From: Stygiobacter electus
Lineage (GTDB): Bacteria; Bacteroidota; Ignavibacteria; Ignavibacteriales; Melioribacteraceae
DNA: 63,161 nucleotides
Assembly: GCA_029210465.1 (NCBI GenBank)
Contig: JARGDL010000018.1
Coordinates: 1 to 63,161, forward strand
Reading direction: 5' to 3'
Positions 37,134 through 46,106 of this stretch are shown here, in pieces; position 1 is the stretch's first letter, and every line of letters starts with the position of its first letter. The position numbers and the translations under genes were made by a program. A model generated the notes under the pieces. It was not told the DNA's origin and did no database searches. It was given only the letters and a program-made list of their open reading frames with translations.

Positions 37134-38312
37134 CTACCAAATTGATCTAACATTTACTTTAGTTCCTTTCTTTAATTCAATTACACCAATAGGAATAGAA
37201 ATAATTCCATCTGCATTTAGCAATGAATTAATGTGTGCTGAGCCATGATATTCAATTGGGACAATCATTCCATCTTCGTTTATTTTGATTGGAATTCTGC
37301 CAAGTCTTTCGCTTCTTTTTCTTTTATAATCTTCAGCAAGCTCAAGATTTAATTCGTTGTAATATTTTTTAAGTGAAAGCATTCCAGCTAAAAGTTCTTT
37401 TGCAAAAAATTCAAAAACAAAAAAAGATGAAACTGGATTACCCGGCATTCCAAAAACAAATTTATTTTCATCTCTACCAAAAACTGTTGGCTTTCCAGGT
37501 TGTTGTTGAACCTTTTCAAAGAGCAATTTAAATCCAATTTTTTTTAATGAATTAGGAATTAAATCAAATTCACCCATTGATACGCCGCCAGTTAAAATTA
37601 ATAAATCATTTTCTTCTTTCGCTTTAGAAATAATTGGTAAAATTTCTTCTTCTTTGTCTTTAACAATTCCATAATAATTTGGAATACAACCAAATTTTTC
37701 AACTTGAAAAATTAATTGGTAAGCATTTGTATTTCTTATTTGCGAAGAATTTGGTTTTATGAAAGGTTCAACTATTTCATCACCAGTTGAAATAATTCCA
37801 ACTTTTGGTTTTTTGCTTACAAGTAAATTCCATTTACCCGACATTGCTAATGATGAAATTTCCTTTTCAGTAATTCTTGTTCCAGGGGTTAAAAGTATTT
37901 CATCTTTTTTTACATCTTCACCTGTGTAACAAATATTATTCGAAGTTTTATCTTTTAAATACTTAATCTTGTTTTCGGAAATATATTCAACATCTTCAAA
38001 AATAATAACGCAATTTGCACCTTGTGGAATTTCTGCACCAGTCATGATTTTAGAACATTGATTTTTGCCGACAATCTTTTGTGGTTTGTATCCAGCTTGA
38101 ATTGATTCGATTATTTCAAGTTCGTTTCCAATATCTTCTCTTCTGCAGGCAAATCCATCCATTGCAGATTTGTTGAATGGCGGCATATTCATATCTGAAA
38201 AAATATCTTCTCTCAAAACACGGTTTAAAGAGTTTGTCAATTCTATTTCTTCTGTTTCTAACTCGATAATATTTTGTTTTATTATTTTTAATGCTTCTTC
38301 GTAAGTAATCAT
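37134..38312 (-). CDS. moeA: Molybdopterin molybdenumtransferase
   Basis: Protein of 392 residues that inserts molybdate into adenylated molybdopterin. MPPFNKSAMDGFACR, IMTGAEIPQGANCVI, ISTGDEIVEP, TGGVSMGEFDLI and GMPGNPVSSFFVFE are the conserved MoeA blocks in order, followed by the C-terminal beta-barrel domain. The ATG at 38312 has GGTG ahead and begins the normal MITYEEALKII; a longer frame to 38372 would overlap modC by 56 bases. It follows modC after four bases, so it belongs to the mod operon. Confidence 0.94.
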   Translation of the reverse strand: MITYEEALKIIKQNIIELETEEIELTNSLNRVLREDIFSDMNMPPFNKSAMDGFACRREDIGNELEIIESIQAGYKPQKIVGKNQCSKIMTGAEIPQGANCVIIFEDVEYISENKIKYLKDKTSNNICYTGEDVKKDEILLTPGTRITEKEISSLAMSGKWNLLVSKKPKVGIISTGDEIVEPFIKPNSSQIRNTNAYQLIFQVEKFGCIPNYYGIVKDKEEEILPIISKAKEENDLLILTGGVSMGEFDLIPNSLKKIGFKLLFEKVQQQPGKPTVFGRDENKFVFGMPGNPVSSFFVFEFFAKELLAGMLSLKKYYNELNLELAEDYKRKRSERLGRIPIKINEDGMIVPIEYHGSAHINSLLNADGIISIPIGVIELKKGTKVNVRSIW

Positions 38313-38316
38313 TTTT

Positions 38317-39366
38317 TCACCTATAAATTTTACAAGCAGATGCTTTGAATGAAATCCATACTTCTTTTCCAATTGATAATTTTAAGTTTTCAATTGATTC
38401 TTTTGAAATTGATACTGCAAATTTATAACCCAAATCAACAATAATTTCATAACCGATTTTAGCTTTTGAAATATCTATAATATTACCTATGAAATTATTT
38501 CTATTACTTGAGATTTCCTTTTGATTAGAAATAGAAATATCATCAGAAGATATAATTAAAAATCCTTCGCCATCATTTAAATCCGTTAAGCAATAAATTT
38601 CTAAATAATTATCTACGATAAATTTTTTCAAATCTGAATTTTGAATTGATTTAACTTTCCCTTTTAAAAAATTCTTATGCCCGATAAAATTTGCAATGTA
38701 TTCTGACTTTGGATTTTTAAAGATTATTTCAGGTTCGTTAACATCAACAATAGTTCCGTTTTCAAGAACAGCAATTTTATTTGCAAGAGAAATTGCCTCT
38801 TCATAATCATGCGTTACATGAACAAATGTTATTCCTTTACGATTTAGATTTCTTAATAATATTTTCAATTCATTCTTTGACTTTGTGTCTAACGATGATA
38901 GCGGTTCATCTAATAATAATATTTTGGAATCAGTTGCTAAACATCTTGCAAGAGCAACTCTTTGCATTTCACCACCAGAAAGTGTGTCAGGTTTTTGATT
39001 TAATTTATCTTCAACATTAACAGTTCTTGCAAGTTCAATAACTTTTTCTTGAACTTTTTTTTCTTTTCTATTCTTTAGCGGAAAAGCTATATTATCAAAA
39101 ACAGAAAAATGTGGGAATAAATCTATAGTTTGATAAACCATACTTAAATTTCGTTGGTTAATTTCTTTTTTTGAAATTTCATCACTGTTCAAATAAATAT
39201 TACCACAATTAATTTTATTTATGCCAACTATAGATTCTAATAGAATTGTTTTGCCAACACCATTTGAACCAAGAATTACAAAGTAATCCCCCTTTTCAAC
39301 TTCAAAATTGATGTTTGAAAGTGAAAATTTACCTGCACTCAAATTTACATTTTCAAGTTTAAGCAT
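38317..39366 (-). CDS. modC: Molybdate/tungstate ABC transporter ATP-binding protein
   Basis: ATPase of 349 residues. Walker A is GSNGVGKT (residues 33-40), the ABC signature LSGGEMQRVALARCLA, Walker B ILLLDEPLSSLD, and the H-loop is in HVTHDYEEA. About 120 C-terminal residues form a TOBE-like oxyanion-binding region (FIGNIIDISKAKIGYEIIVDLG). It overlaps the permease stop by one base. The substrate-binding protein has WtpA-like features, so wtpC would also be a fitting name. Confidence 0.92.
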   Translation of the reverse strand: MLKLENVNLSAGKFSLSNINFEVEKGDYFVILGSNGVGKTILLESIVGINKINCGNIYLNSDEISKKEINQRNLSMVYQTIDLFPHFSVFDNIAFPLKNRKEKKVQEKVIELARTVNVEDKLNQKPDTLSGGEMQRVALARCLATDSKILLLDEPLSSLDTKSKNELKILLRNLNRKGITFVHVTHDYEEAISLANKIAVLENGTIVDVNEPEIIFKNPKSEYIANFIGHKNFLKGKVKSIQNSDLKKFIVDNYLEIYCLTDLNDGEGFLIISSDDISISNQKEISSNRNNFIGNIIDISKAKIGYEIIVDLGYKFAVSISKESIENLKLSIGKEVWISFKASACKIYR

Positions 39367-40157
39367 CAGTTTTTCTTTTTTATAACTTTTAAAAAAATAA
39401 AAATCATTAAACTAATTGAAATAAAAATCACAGTAACTGGAACAGCGTATTTCAAACCATAAGTTGTAAATCTTTCATAAATTAAAATTGGAGTAACTTT
39501 AGGATTGTAAGCAATAATAATCACTGCACCAAATTCACTCATACCACGAGCCCACATTAAAATTAATCCACTTAAAACTGATCTCCAGGCTAACGGAAGT
39601 GAAATTGAAAAAAATACTTTTGTTTTTGAAGCACCGAGTGTTAAAGCCACTTTTTCTAATCTTTCTGGAACAGATAAAAATCCGTCGCGAGCCGAATTAA
39701 TTAAAAATGGAATACTCACAAACGACATTGCTAAAATTATTCCAGTTGAATTACCAATAAAACTTAACCCGAAAGTTTCTGCTATTTTGCCTATAAAAGT
39801 ATTTCTATTTAAAATACCAAGTAATGCAATACCAGCCGCAGTGTGTGGGATAATTATTGGCAAATCAATTATACCGTTAACAAAGTTTTTTAGAGGAAAA
39901 TTTTTTCTTGCAAGTAGATAAGCAAGTGGAATTGCAAAAAAAGAAAAAACTATTGTACCAAGCATTGATGTCCACAAAGTCAACCAAATACTTTCTTGAA
40001 CTTCAACATCAGTTGTAGTTTCAATTAATCCATTCAAAGTTGAATTAAAATATAATCCAATTATTGGTGACGCAATGAAAAGTAGAACAACACCACTTAA
40101 AAAAATAAATAATAAGTCTATATTGTTTTTGCGAAAATTTTTAATCATTCGAAACAA
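39366..40157 (-). CDS. modB: Molybdate/tungstate ABC transporter permease
   Basis: Inner-membrane permease of 263 residues with about six helices. The EAA-like cytoplasmic loop is EKVALTLGASKTKVFFSISLPLAW, which docks to the ATPase, and the segment MWARGMSEFGAVIIIAY is typical of ModB/WtpB. Its start overlaps the substrate-binding protein by 17 bases, and the ATPase start overlaps its stop, so all three are translationally coupled. Confidence 0.93.
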   Translation of the reverse strand: MFRMIKNFRKNNIDLLFIFLSGVVLLFIASPIIGLYFNSTLNGLIETTTDVEVQESIWLTLWTSMLGTIVFSFFAIPLAYLLARKNFPLKNFVNGIIDLPIIIPHTAAGIALLGILNRNTFIGKIAETFGLSFIGNSTGIILAMSFVSIPFLINSARDGFLSVPERLEKVALTLGASKTKVFFSISLPLAWRSVLSGLILMWARGMSEFGAVIIIAYNPKVTPILIYERFTTYGLKYAVPVTVIFISISLMIFIFLKVIKKKN

Positions 40158-41082
40158 TCACATATTTTTTTAATTCTTTTGGCACTGAATTACAATTAAT
40201 ACATGAAATTGGATGAATAAATTTAAGTCCATTTCCTTCAATGATTTTTTTCCCTTTTTCACTTAAAAGAAAATCAACAAACTTTATTGCTGTATTTGAG
40301 TTCAATGAATTTTGAGGAATTGTAACACCATAAGCAATTGCTTCCCCTTTTTGAATAATTTTTTCTTTTGGATTTTTTCCTTTCAGTGCAATGCTTTCAG
40401 TAATATAAAAATTATTAAAAGCTGGGTTGCTTAAATTAAATTCATCTGGCAATGAAATAAATTTCAGTTTATGCTGAATAGCAACAGAACGATAAGTAAA
40501 AATATAATCAGCTTCTCCAATTTCAAGTAAAGCTAATAAATCCACTTCTTTTGGTCTTATGAGCTCGGGATTTTTTTCTAAGATCTTTTTCGATAATTGT
40601 TTAACTCTGTAAAATTTTTCTGCAAGTTTTAAAGCTAAGACTGTTCTATATCCGCATGGATCTAAATTCGGTTCAGAACGAGCAATTTTAATTTTATCAT
40701 TTGATAAAATATTAAACCAATTTTTAATAGAAATTTCTTTTGCTCTTTTAGATTTTTGAGTAAACGCAATAACAATTTCATTTGTAGCAAATTTTAAATT
40801 CCAATTAGCATAATTTGGAATAAGAAAATTATTGATCACCTGATAATCTGATGAAACAAAAACATCACAAGGTTTATTTAATTCAGTTATTTTTCTTGCA
40901 CATTCAACGCTACCTGCAATTTCTCTTTTTACATTAACATTTGGATTTTCTTTCCTAAACACTTCTATTAATTTTTCCATTGGTTTTGAAAAACTACCAG
41001 CATGGAAAATTATTAATTCATCTTTTTGTGAAAATAAATTACTTGCTATAAAGAGCACCAAAAACAATATGAATTTTATCAT
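40141..41082 (-). CDS. wtpA: WtpA-like tungstate/molybdate-binding protein
   Basis: Exported solute-binding protein of 313 residues with a signal peptide (about residues 1-18, ending LFSQ). It opens with LIIFHAGSFSKPMEKLIEVF, and the oxyanion region SEPNLDPCGYRTVLALKLAE matches WtpA, whose ligand sphere includes Asp and Glu residues. WtpA proteins bind tungstate and molybdate tightly, so the metal preference is unsettled. The rest of the operon (ModB, ModC, MoeA) supports molybdenum use in the dehydrogenases nearby. It heads the operon; the 136 bases upstream show no clear riboswitch. Confidence 0.9.
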   Translation of the reverse strand: MIKFILFLVLFIASNLFSQKDELIIFHAGSFSKPMEKLIEVFRKENPNVNVKREIAGSVECARKITELNKPCDVFVSSDYQVINNFLIPNYANWNLKFATNEIVIAFTQKSKRAKEISIKNWFNILSNDKIKIARSEPNLDPCGYRTVLALKLAEKFYRVKQLSKKILEKNPELIRPKEVDLLALLEIGEADYIFTYRSVAIQHKLKFISLPDEFNLSNPAFNNFYITESIALKGKNPKEKIIQKGEAIAYGVTIPQNSLNSNTAIKFVDFLLSEKGKKIIEGNGLKFIHPISCINCNSVPKELKKYVIVSND

Positions 41083-41218
41083 CGCTTTATTGATTGATTT
41101 AAAATATAAAGTTACATTTCAATCAGAAAATTAATGAATAATACTCATTTCTTAATCATTATCGTTCTTCTAACTATGAATAAACTAAGAATAATCTTAT
41201 AATATATTTGGAGAGTTT

Positions 41219-41674
41219 ATGAAAAAAACACTTCTTTTTATTTTGTTTACTTCAATATTAACGACAGAAATTATATCACAAGAAAAAGGGGTTGGAATTG
41301 GTGTAATGATTGGAGAACCAACAGGTATTAGTGCAAAATATTGGCTAGATAACTCAACTGCCGTAGATTTTGGCTTAGCTTATTCTTTATTTCATTCTGA
41401 AAGTAGTTTTTCATTTCATGCTGATTATGTAATTCACAATTATGAATTAATTAAATCAAATTATAAAATTCCTATTTACTATGGTGTTGGCGGAAGAATT
41501 AGATCATACTCAAATAATACTTATCTTGGTGCGAGAGGAGTTGCTGGGATTCTTTATATTGATAAAAATTATCCTTTCGATGCTTTTTTTGAAATAGCAC
41601 CTGTGTTTAATCTTTTGCCGGAAACTTCTTTACATCTTGATTTAGCAATTGGAGCCAGATATTATATAAGGTAA
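41219..41674 (+). CDS. Small outer-membrane beta-barrel-like protein
   Basis: Exported protein of 151 residues with a signal peptide ending near IISQ (about residue 20). The mature part alternates short amphipathic strands (GVGIGVMIGEPTGISAKYWL, DLAIGARYYIR at the C-terminus) and ends in an aromatic-hydrophobic strand typical of outer-membrane barrels. No family could be named. It has a GGAG site seven bases ahead of its ATG and lies two bases upstream of the sensor kinase gene. Confidence 0.65.
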   Translation: MKKTLLFILFTSILTTEIISQEKGVGIGVMIGEPTGISAKYWLDNSTAVDFGLAYSLFHSESSFSFHADYVIHNYELIKSNYKIPIYYGVGGRIRSYSNNTYLGARGVAGILYIDKNYPFDAFFEIAPVFNLLPETSLHLDLAIGARYYIR

Positions 41675-41676
41675 AA

Positions 41677-42819
41677 ATGAATAAACAATTAGAAACATTT
41701 TTTGACACACCAGAAAGATTATCAAATGAAGAAATTCTCAATGAGATAATAAGATTAAAAGAAAATTCATTGATGAACCAAATTATTGAAGGATTTCCGG
41801 AACTTGCAGTAATATTAAACGAACATCGCCAAATTGTTGCTTTGAATTCAAAAGCGTTAACTACTTTTAATGTTGGTGATTATTTTGAAATTGCAGGTAA
41901 AAGATTAGGTGAAGCTTTAAATTGTATTCACAGCAATGAAACTGAAGCTGGATGCGGTACATCAAAGTTTTGTAGAGAATGTGGCGCTGCAAAAGCAATT
42001 AAAAAATGTAAAGATGAAAATATTGTTACTGAAGAAGAGTGCAGAATTACAGCAGCCAGAAATGGTAATCAAATCAATTATGATTTCAGTGTTCATGCAC
42101 ATCCAATTTTTATTAATAATAAAAGATATACATTTTTTACAGTTAGAGATATTTCCAGTGTTAAAAGAAGAGAAGCTTTAGAAAGAATTTTCTTTCATGA
42201 TATCTTAAATACTGCTGGAGCAATCAGAGGTTTAGTCGAAATTTTACCAGAATCTGAAAGTGAAGAAGAAAGAAAAGATCTTGAAAATGCAATTCATAAT
42301 TCTATCAATCAACTTATTGAAGAAATTTTGGCACAAAGACAATTGAGAAATGCCGAAGATGGAAATTTAACTCCAGAATTTTCAAATGTCTCAGCCAACT
42401 CAATTATTGAAAAAGTTTTTGAAATGTACAAGAATCATGAACTGGCTCACGATAATTTAACTTATAAAAAACTTGAAAACGATATTACTATTAGCACTGA
42501 CCAAACACTTTTAGTAAGATCAATGGGAAATCTTATAAAGAATGCATTGGAAGCTTCATCAGCAAATCAAAAAGTTGAGATTGGTATTGATATTAAAAAT
42601 GAGAATATAATTTTTTATGTTAAAAATGATGCTGTAATTCCTGAAAATGTTCAACTACAATTGTTTCAAAGATCTTTTTCTACAAAAGCAAGTAAAGGAA
42701 GAGGAATTGGTCTATACAGCGTGAAGTTGATTGTAGAGCAATACCTAAATGGCAAAGTTGAATTCGTTTCAAATGAAACCGAAAAAACAATTTTTAAAAT
42801 AAAATTAATTATTCATTGA
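41677..42819 (+). CDS. PAS-domain sensor histidine kinase with Cys cluster
   Basis: Kinase of 380 residues with no obvious membrane segment, so probably cytoplasmic. The PAS region (about residues 40-165) holds four to five Cys in CIHSNETEAGCGTSKFCREC, a motif found in redox- or metal-sensing PAS kinases. The H-box is ERIFFHDILNTAGAI, and the ATPase domain shows N-box NLIKNALEASS and G-boxes FSTKASKGRGIGLYSVKL. No response regulator is adjacent, so it is an orphan. It lies between the membrane protein gene and the S46 peptidase, inside the molybdenum-related region. Confidence 0.86.
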   Translation: MNKQLETFFDTPERLSNEEILNEIIRLKENSLMNQIIEGFPELAVILNEHRQIVALNSKALTTFNVGDYFEIAGKRLGEALNCIHSNETEAGCGTSKFCRECGAAKAIKKCKDENIVTEEECRITAARNGNQINYDFSVHAHPIFINNKRYTFFTVRDISSVKRREALERIFFHDILNTAGAIRGLVEILPESESEEERKDLENAIHNSINQLIEEILAQRQLRNAEDGNLTPEFSNVSANSIIEKVFEMYKNHELAHDNLTYKKLENDITISTDQTLLVRSMGNLIKNALEASSANQKVEIGIDIKNENIIFYVKNDAVIPENVQLQLFQRSFSTKASKGRGIGLYSVKLIVEQYLNGKVEFVSNETEKTIFKIKLIIH

Positions 42820-42863
42820 CAATTAAATTATAGATATTTGATTTAAATGAAATTGGAGCAACC

Positions 42864-45050
42864 ATGAATTCTTTCCACTTTATTAAAAAAGCAGTTTTAT
42901 TTTTAATTGCATTAATAACTTTATCAATATTCCTCGGGATGATTTCATCTTCCCCAGATGAAGGAATGTATCCTTTAAGTGAAATTCAAAAAGTTGATTT
43001 AGTAAAAGCTGGTTTAAAGATTGATCCAAAAGAAGTTTACAATCCAAATGGAATAAGTTTGGTTGATGCATTGGTAAATTTAAGTGGTTGTACTGGTTCT
43101 TTCATTTCAGAAAATGGCTTGATAATAACAAATCATCATTGTGCTTATGGCTCAATTGCAAAAGCAAGCAGTGTTGAAAATAATTATTTAGAAAATGGTT
43201 TCCATGCAAAAAGTTTAGAAGAAGAAATTCCTGCAAGTGGTTCAACTGTTAAAATTATCGATTCATATCAAGATGTTTCTGATGAAGTATTAAATACAAT
43301 AAAAAATATTTCTGACCCAACTGAACGTGCAAAAGTTTTATCGGAAAAGCTTAAAGAAATTTCAGATAAAGCAACAAATGAAAAAGAATCAATTGTTGCA
43401 GAAGTAGCTGAAATGTTTGCAGGCAAATCATATGTTTTATTCAAATACAAAATTATTCGTGATGTTCGTTTAGTTTATGCACCACCACAATCAATCGGCA
43501 ATTTTGGTGGTGAGACCGATAATTGGGTTTGGCCTCGTCATACCGGAGATTTTTCACTTCTTCGCGCTTATGTTGCTAAAGATGGAAGTTCTGCAAGTTA
43601 CTCAAAAGATAATGTTCCCTTCAAGCCAAAAAAGTTTTTAAAGATTAATCCAAATGGAATTGAAGAGGGAGATTTTGCTTTCATACTTGGTTATCCGGGA
43701 AGAACTTTTCGGCATCGTCCCGCAGCATATTTAAAATATCAACAAGATTATTTATTGCCTTTTACTTCTAATCTTTATGACTTTGCAATAAAAACAATGC
43801 AAGATTTAAGTAGAGATGATAAAGCTCTTAAACTAAAATTTGCAAGCAGAATGAAAGGTCTTGCTAATACAATGAAAAATTATCAAGGTAAAATGAAAGG
43901 ATTAAGAAAAATAAATTTGGTTGAACAAAAATTAAATGAAGAAAAAGAACTGCAAAAATTTATTAATGAAAATCCGGAACTAAAAAAGAAATATGGCAAT
44001 CTTCTTAGTGAAATAAATTTTGTTTTTAGTAAAATAGATGAAACAGCGCTTGCAGATTTATGGATGAGACAAATTCAAAATTTTTCAACAACATTATCTT
44101 TAGCAAATTTTGTTCTTAATTATGTTGAAGAAATTCAAAAACCAGATTCTGAAAGAAAATTTCAATTTCAAGAAAAGAATTTAAAGCAAACATTAATTAC
44201 ACTTGAAAACTTAAGAGCAAATTATAATCCTGATTTTGAAAAAGAAATTCTAATGAAAATGTTTCTTGATGCTTCAAAGTTTAAAGAAACATCAAGAATT
44301 TATGCTTTAGATTATTTACTCGAAGGTAACGGCTCAAATCCAGAAGATACATTCTCTGAGTTTATTGAAAATAAAATTATAGGTTCAAAAATAAGAGAGA
44401 AAGATTATTTTGATTTACTTTTGAAAAAAACTCCAGATGAAATTGCAAAAAGTCAAGACGAACTTTTCATATTTACATCCAAACTACGTAAACAAATTTT
44501 ACAAAATGAAAAAGAAAACCAAAAGATTGAAGGTAAGTTGAATAAACTTTATGGTGATTTAGTTGACGTAAAAATGGAGTGGAAGAAAACAAATTTTATT
44601 CCCGATGCAAACAGTACTTTGCGTTTAACTTTTGGATACATTAAAGGTTACAATCCAGCTGATGCTGTTTACATGGAACCATTCACAAGTATTGATGGAG
44701 TTATTGAAAAAAGTTTAACTGGTGAAGAAGATTTTGTTATTCCAGATAAATTGAAAACTCTCTACAATAAAAAAGATTTTGGAAAATATGTAAACAAGAA
44801 AACTGGGAAATTACCAGTTGCAATGCTTTATAATATGGATACAACTGGTGGTAATTCCGGCAGCCCAATTTTTGATGCTTATGGAAATTTAATCGGAATA
44901 AATTTTGACCGCGCTTACGAAGCAACAATTAATGATTTTGCATGGAATGAATCTTACAGTCGCTCAATTGGAGTTGATATTAGATATGTACTTTGGATAT
45001 TGGATAAATTTTCAAACGCACAAAATATTTTGAAAGAATTAAATATTTAA
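42864..45050 (+). CDS. S46-family dipeptidyl-peptidase, DPP11-like
   Basis: Exported serine peptidase of 728 residues with a hydrophobic N-terminal segment at residues 9-27. The catalytic triad sites are TNHHCAYG (His region, residues 91-93), ETDNWVWPRHTGD (Asp) and TTGGNSGSPIFDAYG (Ser). Family members release dipeptides from N-termini. In DPP11 an Arg in FDRNWE gives specificity for Asp or Glu, whereas DPP7 has Gly; here FDRAYE carries Arg, so acidic P1 preference is inferred. S46 peptidases are characteristic of Bacteroidota-like bacteria. A weak terminator follows. Confidence 0.9.
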   Translation: MNSFHFIKKAVLFLIALITLSIFLGMISSSPDEGMYPLSEIQKVDLVKAGLKIDPKEVYNPNGISLVDALVNLSGCTGSFISENGLIITNHHCAYGSIAKASSVENNYLENGFHAKSLEEEIPASGSTVKIIDSYQDVSDEVLNTIKNISDPTERAKVLSEKLKEISDKATNEKESIVAEVAEMFAGKSYVLFKYKIIRDVRLVYAPPQSIGNFGGETDNWVWPRHTGDFSLLRAYVAKDGSSASYSKDNVPFKPKKFLKINPNGIEEGDFAFILGYPGRTFRHRPAAYLKYQQDYLLPFTSNLYDFAIKTMQDLSRDDKALKLKFASRMKGLANTMKNYQGKMKGLRKINLVEQKLNEEKELQKFINENPELKKKYGNLLSEINFVFSKIDETALADLWMRQIQNFSTTLSLANFVLNYVEEIQKPDSERKFQFQEKNLKQTLITLENLRANYNPDFEKEILMKMFLDASKFKETSRIYALDYLLEGNGSNPEDTFSEFIENKIIGSKIREKDYFDLLLKKTPDEIAKSQDELFIFTSKLRKQILQNEKENQKIEGKLNKLYGDLVDVKMEWKKTNFIPDANSTLRLTFGYIKGYNPADAVYMEPFTSIDGVIEKSLTGEEDFVIPDKLKTLYNKKDFGKYVNKKTGKLPVAMLYNMDTTGGNSGSPIFDAYGNLIGINFDRAYEATINDFAWNESYSRSIGVDIRYVLWILDKFSNAQNILKELNI

Positions 45051-45085
45051 AATTTCTAAAATATTATTTGTAATTGTAAAAACTC

Positions 45086-45110
45086 TGCTTATTGTTTTTT
45101 AAGCATTTTA
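45086..45110 (+). terminator. Weak intrinsic terminator after the S46 peptidase
   Basis: Stem TGCTTA / TAAGCA with an 8-base loop, followed by TTTTATTATTT. The stem is only six base pairs, so efficiency is uncertain. It lies 36 bases after the peptidase stop, in a convergent gap. Confidence 0.45.
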
Positions 45111-45112
45111 TT

Positions 45113-45177
45113 ATTTGTGTAAATCTGTGCAATCTGAAGTTTATTTTTGACCACAACTCTCACAGATTATCACAAAT
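45113..45177. repeat. Inverted repeat of the dispersed CACAGATT family
   Basis: Arms ATTTGTGTAAATCTGTG (45113-45129) and CACAGATTATCACAAAT (45161-45177) pair with two mismatches in the middle, around 31 bases. The right arm ends one base before the stop of the following minus-strand gene. It is one of several copies sharing the AATCTGTG word. Confidence 0.7.
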
Positions 45178-45178
45178 G

Positions 45179-45832
45179 TTAATATTCAACAAACAAAGCG
45201 AGCAATCCAACGATTAACAAAATAATTCCACTAATTAATTTTTCTCTGTGTTCAAAGAATTTTATTCTAAATTTTTCAATTCCTTTGATTGCTAAATAAA
45301 CCAAGATCATCATTCCAAGAACTGTTACAAAGAAATAGGTTATAGATACAATTGCAATACCCAACCAGCCTATCCTTGCAGCAGTGAAATAATAAACTTC
45401 AACTTCAATACATGGTGAAAAAAACATTGCAACACTTAATGATGTAACGATTGCTTTTTTTGTTTTTTTCTTTTGAATTAACTCATCTACATTGATATGA
45501 CTATGTTCATGTATAGTTTTAATTTTGCTGTGTTGATAATCTTGATAAAAATAAATTAATCCAAGCATTATTAACACAAGTGGAGCAATTACATGAGTTA
45601 CAAAATGATAAGTTTCCGAAAGTTGATAACCAATTATTCCTACGATTATTCCGATTATAATTGTACTAATTGTATGTGAAACACCAGTAATAAAAGTTAC
45701 CGACAAAGTTTCTTGCAATTTCCACTTTTCTACTTTTCCAATTGCGACTAATGGCAACCAATGATTTGGAATTGATGCATGCACTAAACTTAATAAAATA
45801 CTACCAATCAAAATTTGAAAAACAGGATTCAT
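45179..45832 (-). CDS. Polytopic membrane protein, LysE/DsbD-like superfamily (family uncertain)
   Basis: Membrane protein of 217 residues with about six hydrophobic helices (for example LVHASIPNHWLPLV, ISTIIIGIIVGIIGY, VIAPLVLIMLGLIYFY). A His-rich loop TIHEHSHINVDE lies in the middle, and MFFSPCIEVEVYYF resembles the S-P-C motif of DsbD/CcdA and SafE-like exporters. This suggests thiol or metal handling, but no family assignment is firm. It is followed by the aspartase remnant and the XdhD-type genes upstream on the same strand. Confidence 0.6.
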   Translation of the reverse strand: MNPVFQILIGSILLSLVHASIPNHWLPLVAIGKVEKWKLQETLSVTFITGVSHTISTIIIGIIVGIIGYQLSETYHFVTHVIAPLVLIMLGLIYFYQDYQHSKIKTIHEHSHINVDELIQKKKTKKAIVTSLSVAMFFSPCIEVEVYYFTAARIGWLGIAIVSITYFFVTVLGMMILVYLAIKGIEKFRIKFFEHREKLISGIILLIVGLLALFVEY

Positions 45833-45861
45833 TATAGTCCTTAATTAATGTTAAAATTTTT

Positions 45862-45990
45862 CTAAATTATATTTGGTCCAATCATATTTTCTGGTGCGAG
45901 TAATTTATCAAGCTCTTCTTTTGATAAAAGATTTTTTTCTTGAACCAATTCTTACTTACTGCCATTTGATAAAGTCTTTCATTTGTTCAA
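45862..45990 (-). pseudogene. Aspartase/fumarase C-terminal remnant
   Basis: On the minus strand a short frame reads ELVQEKNLLSKEELDKLL then APENMIGPNII and a TAG stop. This matches the C-terminus of aspartate ammonia-lyase (-GLLTKEELDEIL-P-NM-). Immediately before ELVQ the frame is broken: TCAAATGGCAGTAAGTAAGA reads SNGSK-stop where the family has -GKSVRE-, so a few bases have been lost. No upstream part of the gene is recognisable in the window. It lies in the 274-base gap between the membrane protein and the small XdhD-type subunit. Confidence 0.6.
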
Positions 45991-46044
45991 CGGTCAAAAA
46001 TTTTTAGTATTAAAAATAAGTAATTGAATGTTAGGATAATAAAT

Positions 46045-46089
46045 TTGTGGTAATCTGTAGTAAAAAATTATAACCACCGATTTACAGAG
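46045..46089. repeat. Partial inverted repeat of the dispersed family
   Basis: Arms TTGTGGTAATCTGTAGT and ACCACCGATTTACAGAG pair imperfectly. The copy lies 17 bases before the stop of the XdhD-type iron-sulfur subunit gene. Confidence 0.5.
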
Positions 46090-46106
46090 AAAATAAAATT
46101 AATCAC

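Noticed and set aside
41083..41218. Possible molybdenum-cofactor riboswitch upstream of the transporter operon
   Set aside because: The 136 bases show no multi-helix structure typical of that RNA.
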